Positions 23,839 through 32,893 of a stretch of DNA of 64,000 nucleotides are shown piece after piece; within the stretch, counting starts at the first letter, position 1, and each line of letters begins with the position of its first letter. The DNA comes from Priestia megaterium (GTDB taxonomy: Bacteria; Bacillota; Bacilli; Bacillales; Bacillaceae_H): contig NZ_CP085442.1 of NCBI RefSeq assembly GCF_023824195.1, forward strand, positions 3,634,001 through 3,698,000, written 5' to 3'. The notes under the pieces are model-generated. The model was not told where the DNA came from. It did not search any database and saw only the letters and a program-made list of their open reading frames with translations. Both the position numbers and the translations under genes were made by a program.

Positions 23839-24455
23839 ATTTTATTTTCTAAACCTGCCACTCGAATTGGCCCTAAAAGTGTTAGGCTGGTTAATTTTTC
23901 AGCCATAAATGCAGGGCTAAATTTCATATCACTTTCTAACCAAGAACAAATGACACCTATATGAGCTGATGTGATATAACTAATCAGAATATCTTTAGGG
24001 ATATCAAGTCCATCCTCTGCTTCTCCAATCGAAGAGATTAGCTCTCCATACACTCTTTTCTTTACAATTTCCGTCATATGACTTCTAAATTGAGGTAATC
24101 CTCGATCACTTAGCATAACTTTAAAATAATCGGCATGATCATAGATGAATTCAAAAAGCTTTAAGAAAGAAACGGATTCATTTTTTTCTTCTACTGCTGC
24201 GGAATCCTCATTATTTTGTTTTGGTTTTACTTTCTCTATTAGCTCTTCTAGAACTTCATTCATACTCTGCATAAGAAAGTCTTGCTTATCTTGATAATGC
24301 AAATAAAATGTTCCCCGCGTTAATTCCGCTTTTTCCGTAATTTCTTGAATCGTAATGGATGTAACGTCTTTCTCTTTAAGAAGTTCGACTAAAGCGTCTC
24401 TTAAGTATTTATTTGTTCTTTTTATCCTAGGATCTACTTTTTCTTTTTTAGTCAT
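23823..24455 (-). CDS. TetR-family transcriptional regulator
   Basis: 210 residues. An HTH in the first 60 residues (LVELLKEKDVTSITIQEITEKAELTRGTFYLHYQDKQDFL) and a TetR_C-like effector domain with an inserted acidic stretch (KQNNEDSAAVEEKNE). ATG at 24453-24455 sits behind AAGGAGAG; the longer frame is not needed. It is the first gene of a two-gene unit with the MFS pump downstream. Confidence 0.9.
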   Translation of the reverse strand: MTKKEKVDPRIKRTNKYLRDALVELLKEKDVTSITIQEITEKAELTRGTFYLHYQDKQDFLMQSMNEVLEELIEKVKPKQNNEDSAAVEEKNESVSFLKLFEFIYDHADYFKVMLSDRGLPQFRSHMTEIVKKRVYGELISSIGEAEDGLDIPKDILISYITSAHIGVICSWLESDMKFSPAFMAEKLTSLTLLGPIRVAGLENKIKLPY

Positions 24456-24680
24456 AGTTGCTCTCCTTGTATCACTGTTATTAAGTATTAGACATATGAT
24501 TATGACTTGTATAGGTGTAGCCATTTAGGCCTTTTCTGATGGTTGACTATTTAAATTAAACTACCCTGTATCAACAACATACATTCTGCACACGATGTAA
24601 ACTAATGAACATTATGTATATTAAGTCTCACAAAATATAATCAATCTGTCAATATCAAAAACTGATTAAGAACGAATCAT

Positions 24681-24824
24681 TTGGTTGTTAGATATGGATG
24701 GCGCGAACGTAAGAGCAAAATCTTTGGTAATGAAAGAAAAAGAACTAAAAGATATAACTGGCGATGTAAGAAGTGCTGGTTTTTATATGCTGGAGATTGG
24801 ACTATTGAGATAGCTTTTACATAG
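24681..24824 (+). CDS. Possible short basic CxxC protein, or fragment
   Basis: 47-codon frame from TTG: VVRYGWRERKSKIFGNERKR followed by a C-K-K-C pair, then WFLYAGDWTIEIAFT. The amino-acid usage (CxxC between aromatic residues) looks protein-like, but there is no good ribosome site, so it may be the decayed end of a zinc-binding or nuclease-like protein. Not recognised. Confidence 0.3.
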   Translation: MVVRYGWRERKSKIFGNERKRTKRYNWRCKKCWFLYAGDWTIEIAFT

Positions 24825-24841
24825 CAAACTACTCAAAAAGC

Positions 24842-25067
24842 AGAGACTGGGGCAAAAGTATTTTCGTTCAAGGAAGATCCGAACGCGTTTGATTCTTGAT
24901 TAAGAATCAAACGCGTTCGGATTTTTTCATTGGTAGGGTAAACGTAGGTTTCATATATGCTGTTTCTTCTAGCTGTTGATTTCCGTGTAACAAGTGATCT
25001 CTACTAGCTCATTTATCCCATTTGTTCATCTTTAGATTGAATGGATATAGTTATGTCTCAATCTCTT
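24842..25067 (+). repeat. MITE-like repeat M, copy 1
   Basis: Ends are AGAGACTGGGGCAAAAGTA and, inverted, AAGAGATTGAGACATAAC, which are imperfect terminal inverted repeats. Internal blocks match copy 2 (55195-55463, inverted): a hairpin near the left end, TAGGTTTCAT, TTCTTCTAGC, TTGATTTCCGTG, AGCTCAT and TTTGTTC-TCTTTAGAT. No coding sequence. Other copies are expected elsewhere in the genome. Confidence 0.7.
24877..24927 (+). terminator. 21-bp perfect hairpin with T run inside repeat M
   Basis: The arms 24877-24897 and 24902-24922 are exact complements with loop GATT and contain AACGCGTTTGATTCTT; six T follow. The hairpin occupies the same place as the hairpin of copy 2 but has an unrelated sequence. 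Confidence 0.8.
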
Positions 25068-25147
25068 CTTTTATATGCCTATAAATAAAGCTTACAGAAA
25101 TATAAAATAGGAATGGATTTAGGTCCTATGAAATGTTTTAGCTTATC

Positions 25148-25963
25148 TTAAAGATAAGAAATTCTTCTTAATGAGCATTGGTTGGCTTCTTGCTGCAATT
25201 CGGGAGCATAATAACTCAATTTTTTAATGAAATAACAAGTCTCAGGGAAATGATGTATCAGAAACCTTAACGTTTCCTTATTTAAAAGCTTGTTCTCCTT
25301 ATATTTTTCGGTCATAGCATAAACAAACCGGCTCATTTCAATAGTTGTTTTCCCTACTTCTAAGGCAAACTCTGTTTGTCTTGCAAAACCTGGCTGCTTA
25401 AATCGTAAATAACCTTTTAAATGATGGTTTTGCACAATGAATGTTTGAAACTTTCCGATATATGAATCCGCTTGTTTAGATATCATAATCTCAATCGGGT
25501 CAAGCAGGTTTTTAAACAAAACAGCATGTCCGAGCTGATCTTCCAGCCATAAATCCATTAATTCGACTAAGCTAAGAGGAACAGGCTCCTTTCCTTGTAC
25601 TAAATAAGATAGAAATCTTAAATATTCCTGATTTTCACTTAACGTACCATTAAGATAAGTAGGAGATAAGTTTAGATTCACTGCGTTTTCAATTCGAAGA
25701 GCCTGAAGAGACCCTTCAAAATCAAAATACCCTTTGGCAATTGGCCAGGCCTTTCTTGAGAATTCTATTAATGCAGGATCGTTATGCATAACATCAGGGG
25801 ATAAATAGTTCAGTTGTTTTAGCAAGTCATCAAACAAATGAATATATTGCTTAGCTGTTCGGACGTATTCGACTTCCTTCACCGATAAGTGATCTCGAAC
25901 AAAATAAGTATGGTCCTGAATTATTTCTAACCAAAATAAATGTTCCTCCCATAATGAAATCAT
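25148..25963 (-). CDS. DUF2935 domain protein
   Basis: 271 residues, all helical, opening SLWEEHLFWLEIIQDHTYF, with a second matching half around LWLEDQLGHAVLFKNLLDP. The paired ExxH motifs (EEHLFWLEIIQDH, EDQLGH) suggest a ferritin-like or four-helix di-metal bundle, though no function is known. ATG follows GGGAGAG. Stands alone next to the MITE-like repeat. Confidence 0.85.
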   Translation of the reverse strand: MISLWEEHLFWLEIIQDHTYFVRDHLSVKEVEYVRTAKQYIHLFDDLLKQLNYLSPDVMHNDPALIEFSRKAWPIAKGYFDFEGSLQALRIENAVNLNLSPTYLNGTLSENQEYLRFLSYLVQGKEPVPLSLVELMDLWLEDQLGHAVLFKNLLDPIEIMISKQADSYIGKFQTFIVQNHHLKGYLRFKQPGFARQTEFALEVGKTTIEMSRFVYAMTEKYKENKLLNKETLRFLIHHFPETCYFIKKLSYYAPELQQEANQCSLRRISYL

Positions 25964-26127
25964 TACTAGCTCTCCCTTCGGTTTTCTTATTACTACATGT
26001 TTATTAGAAGCTCTAGAAGAAATGAACCAAAGTAATAAAAAACAGGATCTCTTATTTCATCACATAAACACTCACGAAAAAGGGAATATATATACATATC
26101 CATATTTTTAAAAAGGGAGAATATCAT

Positions 26128-26607
26128 TTGAAGAAAAAAGATAAATTGCTAATCATTTTAATGACCATTTTACCTTGGCTTAGTATTCCGTTTATTGGTA
26201 AAAGAACGCTAAAAAGATTCCTTCCAGGAAGTCTTTTTATGAGTTTATATCTTATTGCCGAAGGCAGGTTTGCAGAGAAGAAAAAATGGTGGTGGTTTCC
26301 GTACTCAATCAAGCCCAATGTTCTAGCAGAATTACCGTTAATATTTGGCCCCTTTTTAGTTGGAGCTTTGTGGATATTAAAATATACTTACGGAAAGTTC
26401 AACTTATATCTTTTAGTAAATATACTTATTGATTCTTTTTTTACTTACTTCGGACTAAAATGGTTAAAAAAAATAGGATACGTCTCTTTAGCCCGGTTGA
26501 CTAGATTTCAATTATCCATTGTTTTTTTAATAAAAACGTTTGTGCTGTATGGGTTTCAGATTGTTTATGAAAAGTGTTGCCATCTATCAAAGAATTCGTC
26601 CTTATAA
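26128..26607 (+). CDS. Hypothetical membrane protein, paralogue of 18906-19367
   Basis: 159 residues, about four spans. Starts at TTG, 8 nt behind AGGGAG. Shared motifs with 18906-19367 are IPFIGKRTLKRF, KKKWWWFP, AELPLIFGPF and VLYGFQ. Members of this pair appear limited to Bacillus relatives; function unknown. Confidence 0.8.
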   Translation: MKKKDKLLIILMTILPWLSIPFIGKRTLKRFLPGSLFMSLYLIAEGRFAEKKKWWWFPYSIKPNVLAELPLIFGPFLVGALWILKYTYGKFNLYLLVNILIDSFFTYFGLKWLKKIGYVSLARLTRFQLSIVFLIKTFVLYGFQIVYEKCCHLSKNSSL

Positions 26608-26798
26608 ATTTTGCAGTCTAAGATACAAAAAACAAAACAAAATGTCTATAAATGGGAGTATATTAAAGAAAAACATTAATGAAATAGATACTGATTGCTA
26701 AGTGGAATTATGATTTTTTAGATACTATGTAGTTACCTCAGGAACCTAATGAATCATATGCCTTAAGGCTTAAAAAGAGTGAAAACAAGGTTAAATAA

Positions 26799-26834
26799 AA
26801 AAGAAGTCACCTTTTGGTAACTTCTTTTTTTACT
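26799..26834 (+). terminator. Bidirectional terminator between 26607 and 26872
   Basis: AAAGAAGT(C)ACC-TTTT-GGT(A)ACTTCTTTTTTT. It can serve both the plus-strand gene and the minus-strand gene that ends at 26872. Confidence 0.75.
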
Positions 26835-26871
26835 ATGCATATGTGGTTAAAACAAAAAACATATAAGTTTT

Positions 26872-27105
26872 TTATTTTTCACTATCTTCATCAGCAGGTT
26901 TTCGTTTATGTTTCTCACTAATAATTCTCTTGTTCAGTATCCTTACCTCACCAACCATTAGCAGCCTCATATCTTTTACAATATATTTAGCCAATTCTTC
27001 ATCAGAGATATCATCACCATCAATATCAAGACGAAATTCCTGCCCTTGTATTCCACCGCCATTAGTAAAATCGACTTCAAAGTCAAAAATGACTCTTTTA
27101 TCCAT
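26872..27105 (-). CDS. Hypothetical protein, 77 residues
   Basis: MDKRVIFDFEVDFTNGGGIQ, then GQEFRLDIDGDDISDEELAKYI and a basic tail. Two strands around a glycine-rich turn and an acidic DIDGDDISD element. I recall small Bacillus proteins of this type but no assigned role. ATG follows AAGGTGG. Own terminator at 26799-26834. Confidence 0.8.
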   Translation of the reverse strand: MDKRVIFDFEVDFTNGGGIQGQEFRLDIDGDDISDEELAKYIVKDMRLLMVGEVRILNKRIISEKHKRKPADEDSEK

Positions 27106-27323
27106 GTCTAATCCACCTTACTTTGTTTTAATTACCTAATATATATTCGGTTTAGGAAAACAAATTCCCGGTCTAACTATCTAAGGAAGCATATTGTCTG
27201 ATAAGTCCCGATAAAAGAACTTTTAAGTTCTAGAATGTTATTTAAAAAGGACAATGGGTTGAATAAGCTCCGCTCTATTAACTCATCTTAACAGTGTAAC
27301 TACATTTGAAGGGAGATTTAAAA

Positions 27324-27461
27324 ATGAGTCAGAAACGCGATAAAGGCAATAGTCAGAAAGGCAAATCAACTAGCAATACGGTAGATCCAGTAATCGCAGC
27401 AGAAGACGTGGAAAAAGCAATTTTTCCAACTAACAAGCCTCCTGGCAATACAAAACCTTAA
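27324..27461 (+). CDS. Small hydrophilic protein, 45 residues
   Basis: MSQKRDKGNSQKGKSTSNTV, then DPVIAAEDVEKAIFPTNKPPGNTKP. AAGGGAGA lies 7 nt before the ATG and a terminator follows. The composition (no hydrophobic core, many Lys/Ser/Asn/Pro) resembles small spore-associated proteins, but I cannot place it in a known family. Confidence 0.7.
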   Translation: MSQKRDKGNSQKGKSTSNTVDPVIAAEDVEKAIFPTNKPPGNTKP

Positions 27462-27483
27462 ATGAAAATTAAAGCTGTATTAT

Positions 27484-27507
27484 TAGCTGCCTATTTGGCA
27501 GCTTTTT
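27484..27507 (+). terminator. Terminator of the 45-residue gene
   Basis: AGCTGCC-TATTT-GGCAGCT followed by TTTTT. The next 280 bp to 27787 show no gene or strong signal. Confidence 0.85.
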
Positions 27508-27787
27508 CATTAAGAAAAGAAATTAATTAATAAATACGAATATGCTCAGACTTTTACGTTTTTTATACGATTTTTAGTACAAATGTTGGGACTTAGATGA
27601 TGTAAAATCCTCTCTCATTTCTACTTAATTACTCTTCTTCAGCCCGCATTCTCAACATTCCTATAAGAATACGCGACCCTTTACAGAACTTTTGAAGTAA
27701 GATGAATTGCAGTTGTCAAATCGTCCTCTTAACTTATTATTAAGATTAATTTTTAGAGAGTTTTTAACTTAGAACGCTTTAAGATAT

Positions 27788-28306
27788 CTAACTGTTACTT
27801 ACCTTCATTGCATATAAATAAGCAACATAGTCAGTCATAACTCCAGGATATCCCATTTGGCGTAACATAGCTGTTATATTTCCACGATGATATGTTCCAT
27901 GATTAACTACATGTTGGATTAATTCAAATAGATTAGTTTCTAGCTGGCCAAAATTAGGATGTGCGCAGAAAACGAGTTGATCAAGGTTATCTTGGTGGTC
28001 AAAAAATGATTTAAATTGCTCAGATAAGTTAAGAAACATCATCTCCATTTCCTCGATGCTTTTGCCTTTTATATTCTCTCTTAGTTGTTTTCCTGATTTG
28101 ATAATTTCATCAAAACTATAACCTGACATGACACTTAACCATATAGTATCAGTAGCATAAATATGTCCTAACACCTCCGATACAGAAGAAAAAACATTCT
28201 TAACCTCCTTGTGGTAAATATCCTGAGGCAAGCCTTTTAAGTGACTAAAAATCCTTTGATTTGCCCATACATGGTAGTTATAAAACTGTAATTCTTGACC
28301 CTTCAC
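27788..28306 (-). CDS. DinB-family protein
   Basis: 172 residues, DinB/YfiT four-helix fold with the three metal-binding histidines visible: GHIYA near residue 47, HVVNHGTYHRG near 132-142. Family members are thiol- or metal-dependent transferases, often induced by DNA damage or stress; the exact reaction is unknown. GTG start behind AGGGAGG. Monocistronic. Confidence 0.88.
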   Translation of the reverse strand: MKGQELQFYNYHVWANQRIFSHLKGLPQDIYHKEVKNVFSSVSEVLGHIYATDTIWLSVMSGYSFDEIIKSGKQLRENIKGKSIEEMEMMFLNLSEQFKSFFDHQDNLDQLVFCAHPNFGQLETNLFELIQHVVNHGTYHRGNITAMLRQMGYPGVMTDYVAYLYAMKVSNS

Positions 28307-28556
28307 TTGAGATTCCTCCCTATTCTAAAATCCACGACCAATATTAGGTATTCCTCATTGTTTTCAAAACACCTTCAAATGATTATTGAAAAAAGTATTG
28401 ATTCTTTACGTTTTATTTAGGTACCGAAGTAAGGCTGCATGTGTACTCATGAGATTCAAAAAATGAACTGTAGTAGGCTATGTGGAGACAATCATCTAGT
28501 ATCTCTTCTTTAAACTATTTTATCTTGACACTGTTCCAAAGGCGTGATTAGATATA

Positions 28557-28589
28557 ATTGTTAACTTTGAATAAAATTAAGTTAACATA
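28557..28589 (+). promoter_or_regulatory. BirA-type biotin operator
   Basis: Half-sites TTGTTAAC (28558-28565) and GTTAACA (28581-28587) separated by 15 bp, matching the known Bacillus BirA operator layout. It overlaps a TATAAT at 28553-28558; a TTGACA lies at 28525-28530. Located 26 bp before the bioF start. Confidence 0.82.
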
Positions 28590-28614
28590 TATTATTTTCG
28601 GTGGTGAAAGTGCA

Positions 28615-29793
28615 TTGTATTGGGAAGAAGATATAAAAAGAGAACTTGCCTATTTAGATGAAATTTTTCAAAAACGGCACCTTGTTACTACAGAATTTGC
28701 TGAACAACCATGGCTTACAGTCAATGGACATAGGATGTTAAACCTTGCCTCTAATAACTATTTAGGCTACGCAGGAGATAAGGGGCTGAAGAAAACAATG
28801 AGTGATGCTGTGATGACATATGGAATAGGAGCAACAGCTTCACGCTTAATAGTAGGAAATCACTCTCTTTATGAGAAAGCAGAAAGAGCACTTGTTAATT
28901 GGAAGAAAGCTGAGGCAGGACTTATTATCAATAGTGGTTATAATGCAAACCTAGGAATCATCTCAGCCTTGGTTCCGCGTAATGGCTTCATCTTCAGCGA
29001 TAAGTTAAATCATGCAAGTATCATTGATGGAGCCCTACTGAGCCGTGCAAAACTTCAACGCTATCGCCATAACGATATGAACCACCTAGAAAATTTATTG
29101 AAAAAAGTTCCATTTGAGTCAAGGAAGTTGATTGTAACAGATACTGTTTTCAGCATGGATGGTGATTTTGCCAAGCTCGAGGATCTTGTTCAATTAAAAG
29201 AGCAATATAACGCCCTACTAATGGTTGATGAAGCTCATGCAAGCGGTGTATACGGAAAAAATGGTGAAGGCTACTCGCATTTTCTTGATCTGCAAGATAG
29301 AATTGATATTCAAATGGGAACGTTTAGTAAAGCGCTAGGGTCATTTGGAGCTTATGTTACCGGAAAACAGTGGCTCATAGATTATTTGAAAAATAGAATG
29401 CGAGGATTCATTTATTCAACTGCACTTCCCCCTGCTATACTCGGTGCAATAACGGCTGCGATTGAAAAGGTACAACAAGACACAGAGCGTCGCGCACTTC
29501 TTCAACAAAATGCATTATTTTTTAGGAAGGCACTTACATACGAAGGATTTAACACATGCAAAAGTCAATCTCAAATCATTCCAATTTTGACGGGAGAAAA
29601 CAAAAGAACAATGCAGTTTGCAGAGCGTTTACAGAAAGAAGGAATTGCTGCTATTGCAGTTAGGCCCCCTACTGTTCCTGAAAATAAAGCAAGAATTCGT
29701 TTTACTGTAACAGCAGATCATACTCGCGAAGATTTAGATTGGGCCATAAAGAGAGTTTCTCTAATTGGAAAAGAAATGAGTGTGATTCAATGA
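28615..29793 (+). CDS. bioF: 8-amino-7-oxononanoate synthase BioF
   Basis: 392 residues of the PLP-dependent alpha-oxoamine synthase family: LASNNYLGYAG, ASRLIVGNHSLYEKAE, VDEAHASGVYGKNGEG and the PLP lysine in GTFSKALGSFGAY. It condenses pimeloyl-CoA or pimeloyl-ACP with alanine in biotin synthesis. TTG at 28615 is preferred because GGTGGTGA lies 7 nt upstream; a start 19 codons earlier would overlap the operator. First gene of a bioF-bioH-bioC unit under BirA control. Confidence 0.93.
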   Translation: MYWEEDIKRELAYLDEIFQKRHLVTTEFAEQPWLTVNGHRMLNLASNNYLGYAGDKGLKKTMSDAVMTYGIGATASRLIVGNHSLYEKAERALVNWKKAEAGLIINSGYNANLGIISALVPRNGFIFSDKLNHASIIDGALLSRAKLQRYRHNDMNHLENLLKKVPFESRKLIVTDTVFSMDGDFAKLEDLVQLKEQYNALLMVDEAHASGVYGKNGEGYSHFLDLQDRIDIQMGTFSKALGSFGAYVTGKQWLIDYLKNRMRGFIYSTALPPAILGAITAAIEKVQQDTERRALLQQNALFFRKALTYEGFNTCKSQSQIIPILTGENKRTMQFAERLQKEGIAAIAVRPPTVPENKARIRFTVTADHTREDLDWAIKRVSLIGKEMSVIQ

Positions 29794-30536
29794 AACAATC
29801 CACTATTATAATATTTCCCGGATGGGGAATGGAAAAAGCAGCGTTTCACCCAATAATAAAATCATTATCTACTATATGTAACGTTTTGTGTACAGACTGG
29901 AGAGGTGTAAAAGAACTAAGTGACTTTAGAGAACGAGCAATTCAATTGCTTACTTCCACTCAAGGTACTGTTTATTTAATTGGTTGGTCATTAGGTTCCC
30001 TTGTAACGCTTGAACTTGCAAGTCTATACCCTAACAAGATAGAGGGACTCATATTAATTGGCGGAACTAGTCGCTTTACGAACGACGTGCATAATACATT
30101 CGGATGGGAGCAACGTATCGTTGAACTTATGAAAAAACAACTACAGCGTAATAAGGAAAAAACACTTACTGCATTTTATAACGCTATGTTCACTAAATCT
30201 GAAAAAGAAGAAGAATTTCATCAACAATTTATTGAAGTTGCTCAGCGTAATTATCAAGGAGACAGTACGTACTCCCTCCTTACAGGGCTGGATTATTTAC
30301 TCCAAAAAGATGTTAGAATGCAACTCAGTCAAATTCAAACTCCTTGTTTATTAATCCATGGAAGAGATGATCAAATATGTTTACCTGAGTCTTCTTCTTT
30401 CATAGCTGAAAGGATTGGTGAAAAAGCGCAGCTGTGTATTCTAGAAAAAGCTGGCCATATTCCTTTTTTTACGAAGCCTCAGCAATGTACGCAACTTATA
30501 GAGAAATTTCTAAAAAAGGAGCTCATTTATGATTAA
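29790..30536 (+). CDS. bioH: BioH-like pimeloyl-ACP methyl ester carboxylesterase
   Basis: 248-residue alpha/beta hydrolase: oxyanion region FPGWGMEKAAFHP, nucleophile Ser in GWSLGS (near residue 70), Asp in HGRDDQ and His in AGHIPF. In the BioC-BioH route it removes the methyl group after chain extension. ATG overlaps the bioF stop (ATGA). The sequence could equally be another bio-linked esterase of the BioG/BioJ type, but position between bioF and bioC supports the role. Confidence 0.85.
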   Translation: MKQSTIIIFPGWGMEKAAFHPIIKSLSTICNVLCTDWRGVKELSDFRERAIQLLTSTQGTVYLIGWSLGSLVTLELASLYPNKIEGLILIGGTSRFTNDVHNTFGWEQRIVELMKKQLQRNKEKTLTAFYNAMFTKSEKEEEFHQQFIEVAQRNYQGDSTYSLLTGLDYLLQKDVRMQLSQIQTPCLLIHGRDDQICLPESSSFIAERIGEKAQLCILEKAGHIPFFTKPQQCTQLIEKFLKKELIYD

Positions 30537-31353
30537 TAAGCAACTCTTAAAGAAAAGGTTCAATAATCACGCCACCACGTATGATGCTTACGCCGATGTA
30601 CAAAAAAGTATGGCAAACCAATTAATAGATCAACTTTCCACCAAATTCTTCAATCAAGAAATAACGATTCTTGAAATTGGCTGCGGTACGGGTTATTTAA
30701 CACAATTATTGTGCAAAAACTTTCCTAAGGCTACTATTACAGCAGTTGATTTGTCATCAGGAATGATTGAGTTAGCAAAGAAAAAAGTAATGGAAGATCG
30801 AGTTTCTTTCATATGCGGAGATATCGAGGAACTAAGTATAGAAAGACATTATGACCTTATTATTTCGAATGCAACATTTCAGTGGTTTAATAGTCTTCAT
30901 ACGACAATGAAAAAATTGTATAAACAACTTAAGCCTACAGGCATCCTGCTATTTTCAACCTTTGGAACTCGTACATTTCAAGAGCTTCATTCATGCTACA
31001 GCCATGCGAAACAAAAGCTTGGTCTTTTCAGTAACAGTTCACCTGGCCAATCGTTTTTTTCTCTTGAAGAGTTGTCTCAAATTTGTGAACAAGCATTAGT
31101 TCCATTGAGAGAGCATCCATTTAAACTATCAAAAATGGAGAAACTAGAGGTTCAATACTTTCCAACGGTTCAGGCATTTTTTACATCAATAAAAAAAATT
31201 GGAGCAAGTAACAGTAACGAGGAAAGCTACTGTCAACGCCCTTCTTTTTTTCGTGAATTAATCAACCTATATGAAAATGATTATCGTAATGAGAACGGAA
31301 TAAAAGTAACCTACCATTGCTTAATATTTAATGTTACAAAAACGAACCAATAG
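30529..31353 (+). CDS. bioC: Malonyl-ACP O-methyltransferase BioC
   Basis: 274 residues, class I SAM methyltransferase with FNNHATTYDAYADVQ at the N-terminus (typical BioC opening), SAM motif ILEIGCGTGYLT near residue 47, VDLSSGM and ISNATFQWF. It methylates malonyl-ACP to start pimelate synthesis. Overlaps bioH by 8 nt; AAAAGGAG precedes the ATG. The other biotin genes (bioA, bioD, bioB) are not in the window. Confidence 0.93.
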   Translation: MINKQLLKKRFNNHATTYDAYADVQKSMANQLIDQLSTKFFNQEITILEIGCGTGYLTQLLCKNFPKATITAVDLSSGMIELAKKKVMEDRVSFICGDIEELSIERHYDLIISNATFQWFNSLHTTMKKLYKQLKPTGILLFSTFGTRTFQELHSCYSHAKQKLGLFSNSSPGQSFFSLEELSQICEQALVPLREHPFKLSKMEKLEVQYFPTVQAFFTSIKKIGASNSNEESYCQRPSFFRELINLYENDYRNENGIKVTYHCLIFNVTKTNQ

Positions 31354-31668
31354 TTAATCCTGCCCTGGTTACTCTCTAGAAGTGATGAATTGCAACTAAA
31401 TTAAAAAGCTTAATACAAGAAAGTATTTCATATAAAAACTTGGATCAACTCATATCAATTTCTATGTGAAAGAGCACGTTTCTTCATACTGTTATTTTGT
31501 TTAATAGGTTTTTGCTCAATCTGAGAGAAGATATAAATTGAGATTATAGTTGCTTGGAACATATGCATTTTCGTATGAAACATCTAAAATTATTCTCGTA
31601 GTAATATATCGAGAAGGATTATAACACTTTTTGTCGAAATTACAGGCAGAAAGTTGGTGAATTAGAGG
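31354..31668. other. Gene-free stretch, 315 bp
   Basis: AT-rich. A 37-codon minus-strand frame (about 31455-31568) starting MHMFQATIISIYIFSQ has no ribosome site and was not called. No clear terminator for bioC is visible. Confidence 0.4.
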
Positions 31669-31905
31669 ATGAAAATTCAATTTGATTTTAAAGTGCTAAA
31701 TATTATAGAGGAAAAAGGCGTAAAGTGCTACACTGTACAATGCTCAAGGGAGAAGTTCAAACGTATTATTAAAGCACGTTATGATGGAAGTGTATATATA
31801 CCTGATTACAATCAACAATTATGGAACATACCAGCTCTACATCGGACCTTTATTGATATTGAACTAGCAAGCTTCATCATGAAAACTGAGAGACGCAAAG
31901 TATAG
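31669..31905 (+). CDS. Hypothetical protein, 78 residues
   Basis: MKIQFDFKVLNIIEEKGVKC, then a basic middle (SREKFKRIIKARY) and an aromatic C-terminal half. Ribosome site GGTG about 9 nt before ATG. Not recognised; coding is likely from codon use and the compact size. Confidence 0.6.
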   Translation: MKIQFDFKVLNIIEEKGVKCYTVQCSREKFKRIIKARYDGSVYIPDYNQQLWNIPALHRTFIDIELASFIMKTERRKV

Positions 31906-32066
31906 CAAATCTCCTCAGGATTTACGTTGTGAAAACAGCACCTTTTCCAGTAGTGTGCTCCTCTTCTGTTTTACGTATAAATTTAAGAAAATAACACATA
32001 CTATAAGCAATCCGCCGTTCCCTTTGCGGGTGAATGGTCTCTCCTTTCAATAAAGAAGGTTTTCTA

Positions 32067-32089
32067 AAAGCACCCTTTATGGGTGTTTT
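32067..32089 (+). terminator. Terminator-like hairpin
   Basis: AAA(G)CACCC-TTTAT-GGGTGTTTT. It lies 160 bp after the 78-residue gene in a stretch without other features. Confidence 0.5.
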
Positions 32090-32216
32090 AGTTTTCAAAT
32101 GTATAATTTCGGAAGGTTAACACAATATTTATAAAGGGAAAGTGTCCCTTTACCTTCCCAGTGTTTCATATTTTTGACCTATGTATTACTTCAAAAATGT
32201 AAGGAGAATGATAAGC

Positions 32217-32468
32217 GTGGAAGAATTAAGACGGTATGTTGATGTTGTTAAGAAAAATATCGAAACTATGAAAGCTCCTGATTACGAAGGGAAAGAGAGG
32301 GATTTAGAAAACCAGCAAGAGGAACTAGAGCAGTATGAGCGATATCTCAAAGCAGAAAGTATCTCACCTGAAGGTTTTGATGGAATTGTGGATGCTGCTG
32401 TAGGTTATGCATCTAAAGATATCTCTTTTTCAGAACTAGAAGAAGTGTATAATCAATTAACTAAATAG
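32217..32468 (+). CDS. Hypothetical acidic helical protein, 83 residues
   Basis: Product starts VEELRRYVDVVKKNIETMKA and is highly charged (EGKERDLENQQEELEQYERYL), probably a helical hairpin. GTG at 32217 lies 10 nt behind AAGGAG; ATG at 32208 is nearly adjacent to the ribosome site and less likely. Unknown function. A strong terminator follows at 32549. Confidence 0.7.
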   Translation: MEELRRYVDVVKKNIETMKAPDYEGKERDLENQQEELEQYERYLKAESISPEGFDGIVDAAVGYASKDISFSELEEVYNQLTK

Positions 32469-32548
32469 TATTTTGATAATGGATGCCTGTTGAATTACGT
32501 GAAATACGTATAATTACGAATATAAAAAGATATATTAAAATTTAAAAT

Positions 32549-32588
32549 AAAAAGAAGCCTTAGTCTTTATGTAACAAGGCTTCTTTTT
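32549..32588 (+). terminator. Terminator of gene 32217-32468
   Basis: AAAAAGAAGCCTT/AAGGCTTCTTTTT, 13-bp perfect stem with 14-nt loop. Confidence 0.9.
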
Positions 32589-32893
32589 GAGGTTATGTTC
32601 TGGATACGTTTTATATTAACTAAAGGCGTATATCATACACTACTTAAAAATAGATAAAGCTTTTGTTCCTAAACTAACCCTAAACTCCCCCCCATCAATA
32701 GACACAGACTAACAATTGGGGTCCAGTTCATTTTATCTCTATTTTTATTATCTTTTTTTGTTTCCTTTTATTTTACGTATATTTAATCTTTATCCTTAAT
32801 TAAGGTTAATTCATTGGTTTGAGCTATTAAATCAATTTTCTTATTTCCTTTTTCATAATAAGTGAAGGCCCCTTCTCGGTCCCTCTCCTTCCA

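Noticed and set aside
24842..25067. Repeat M as an insertion sequence or CRISPR
   Set aside because: No transposase ORF and no regularly spaced repeats; a non-autonomous MITE-like element fits better.
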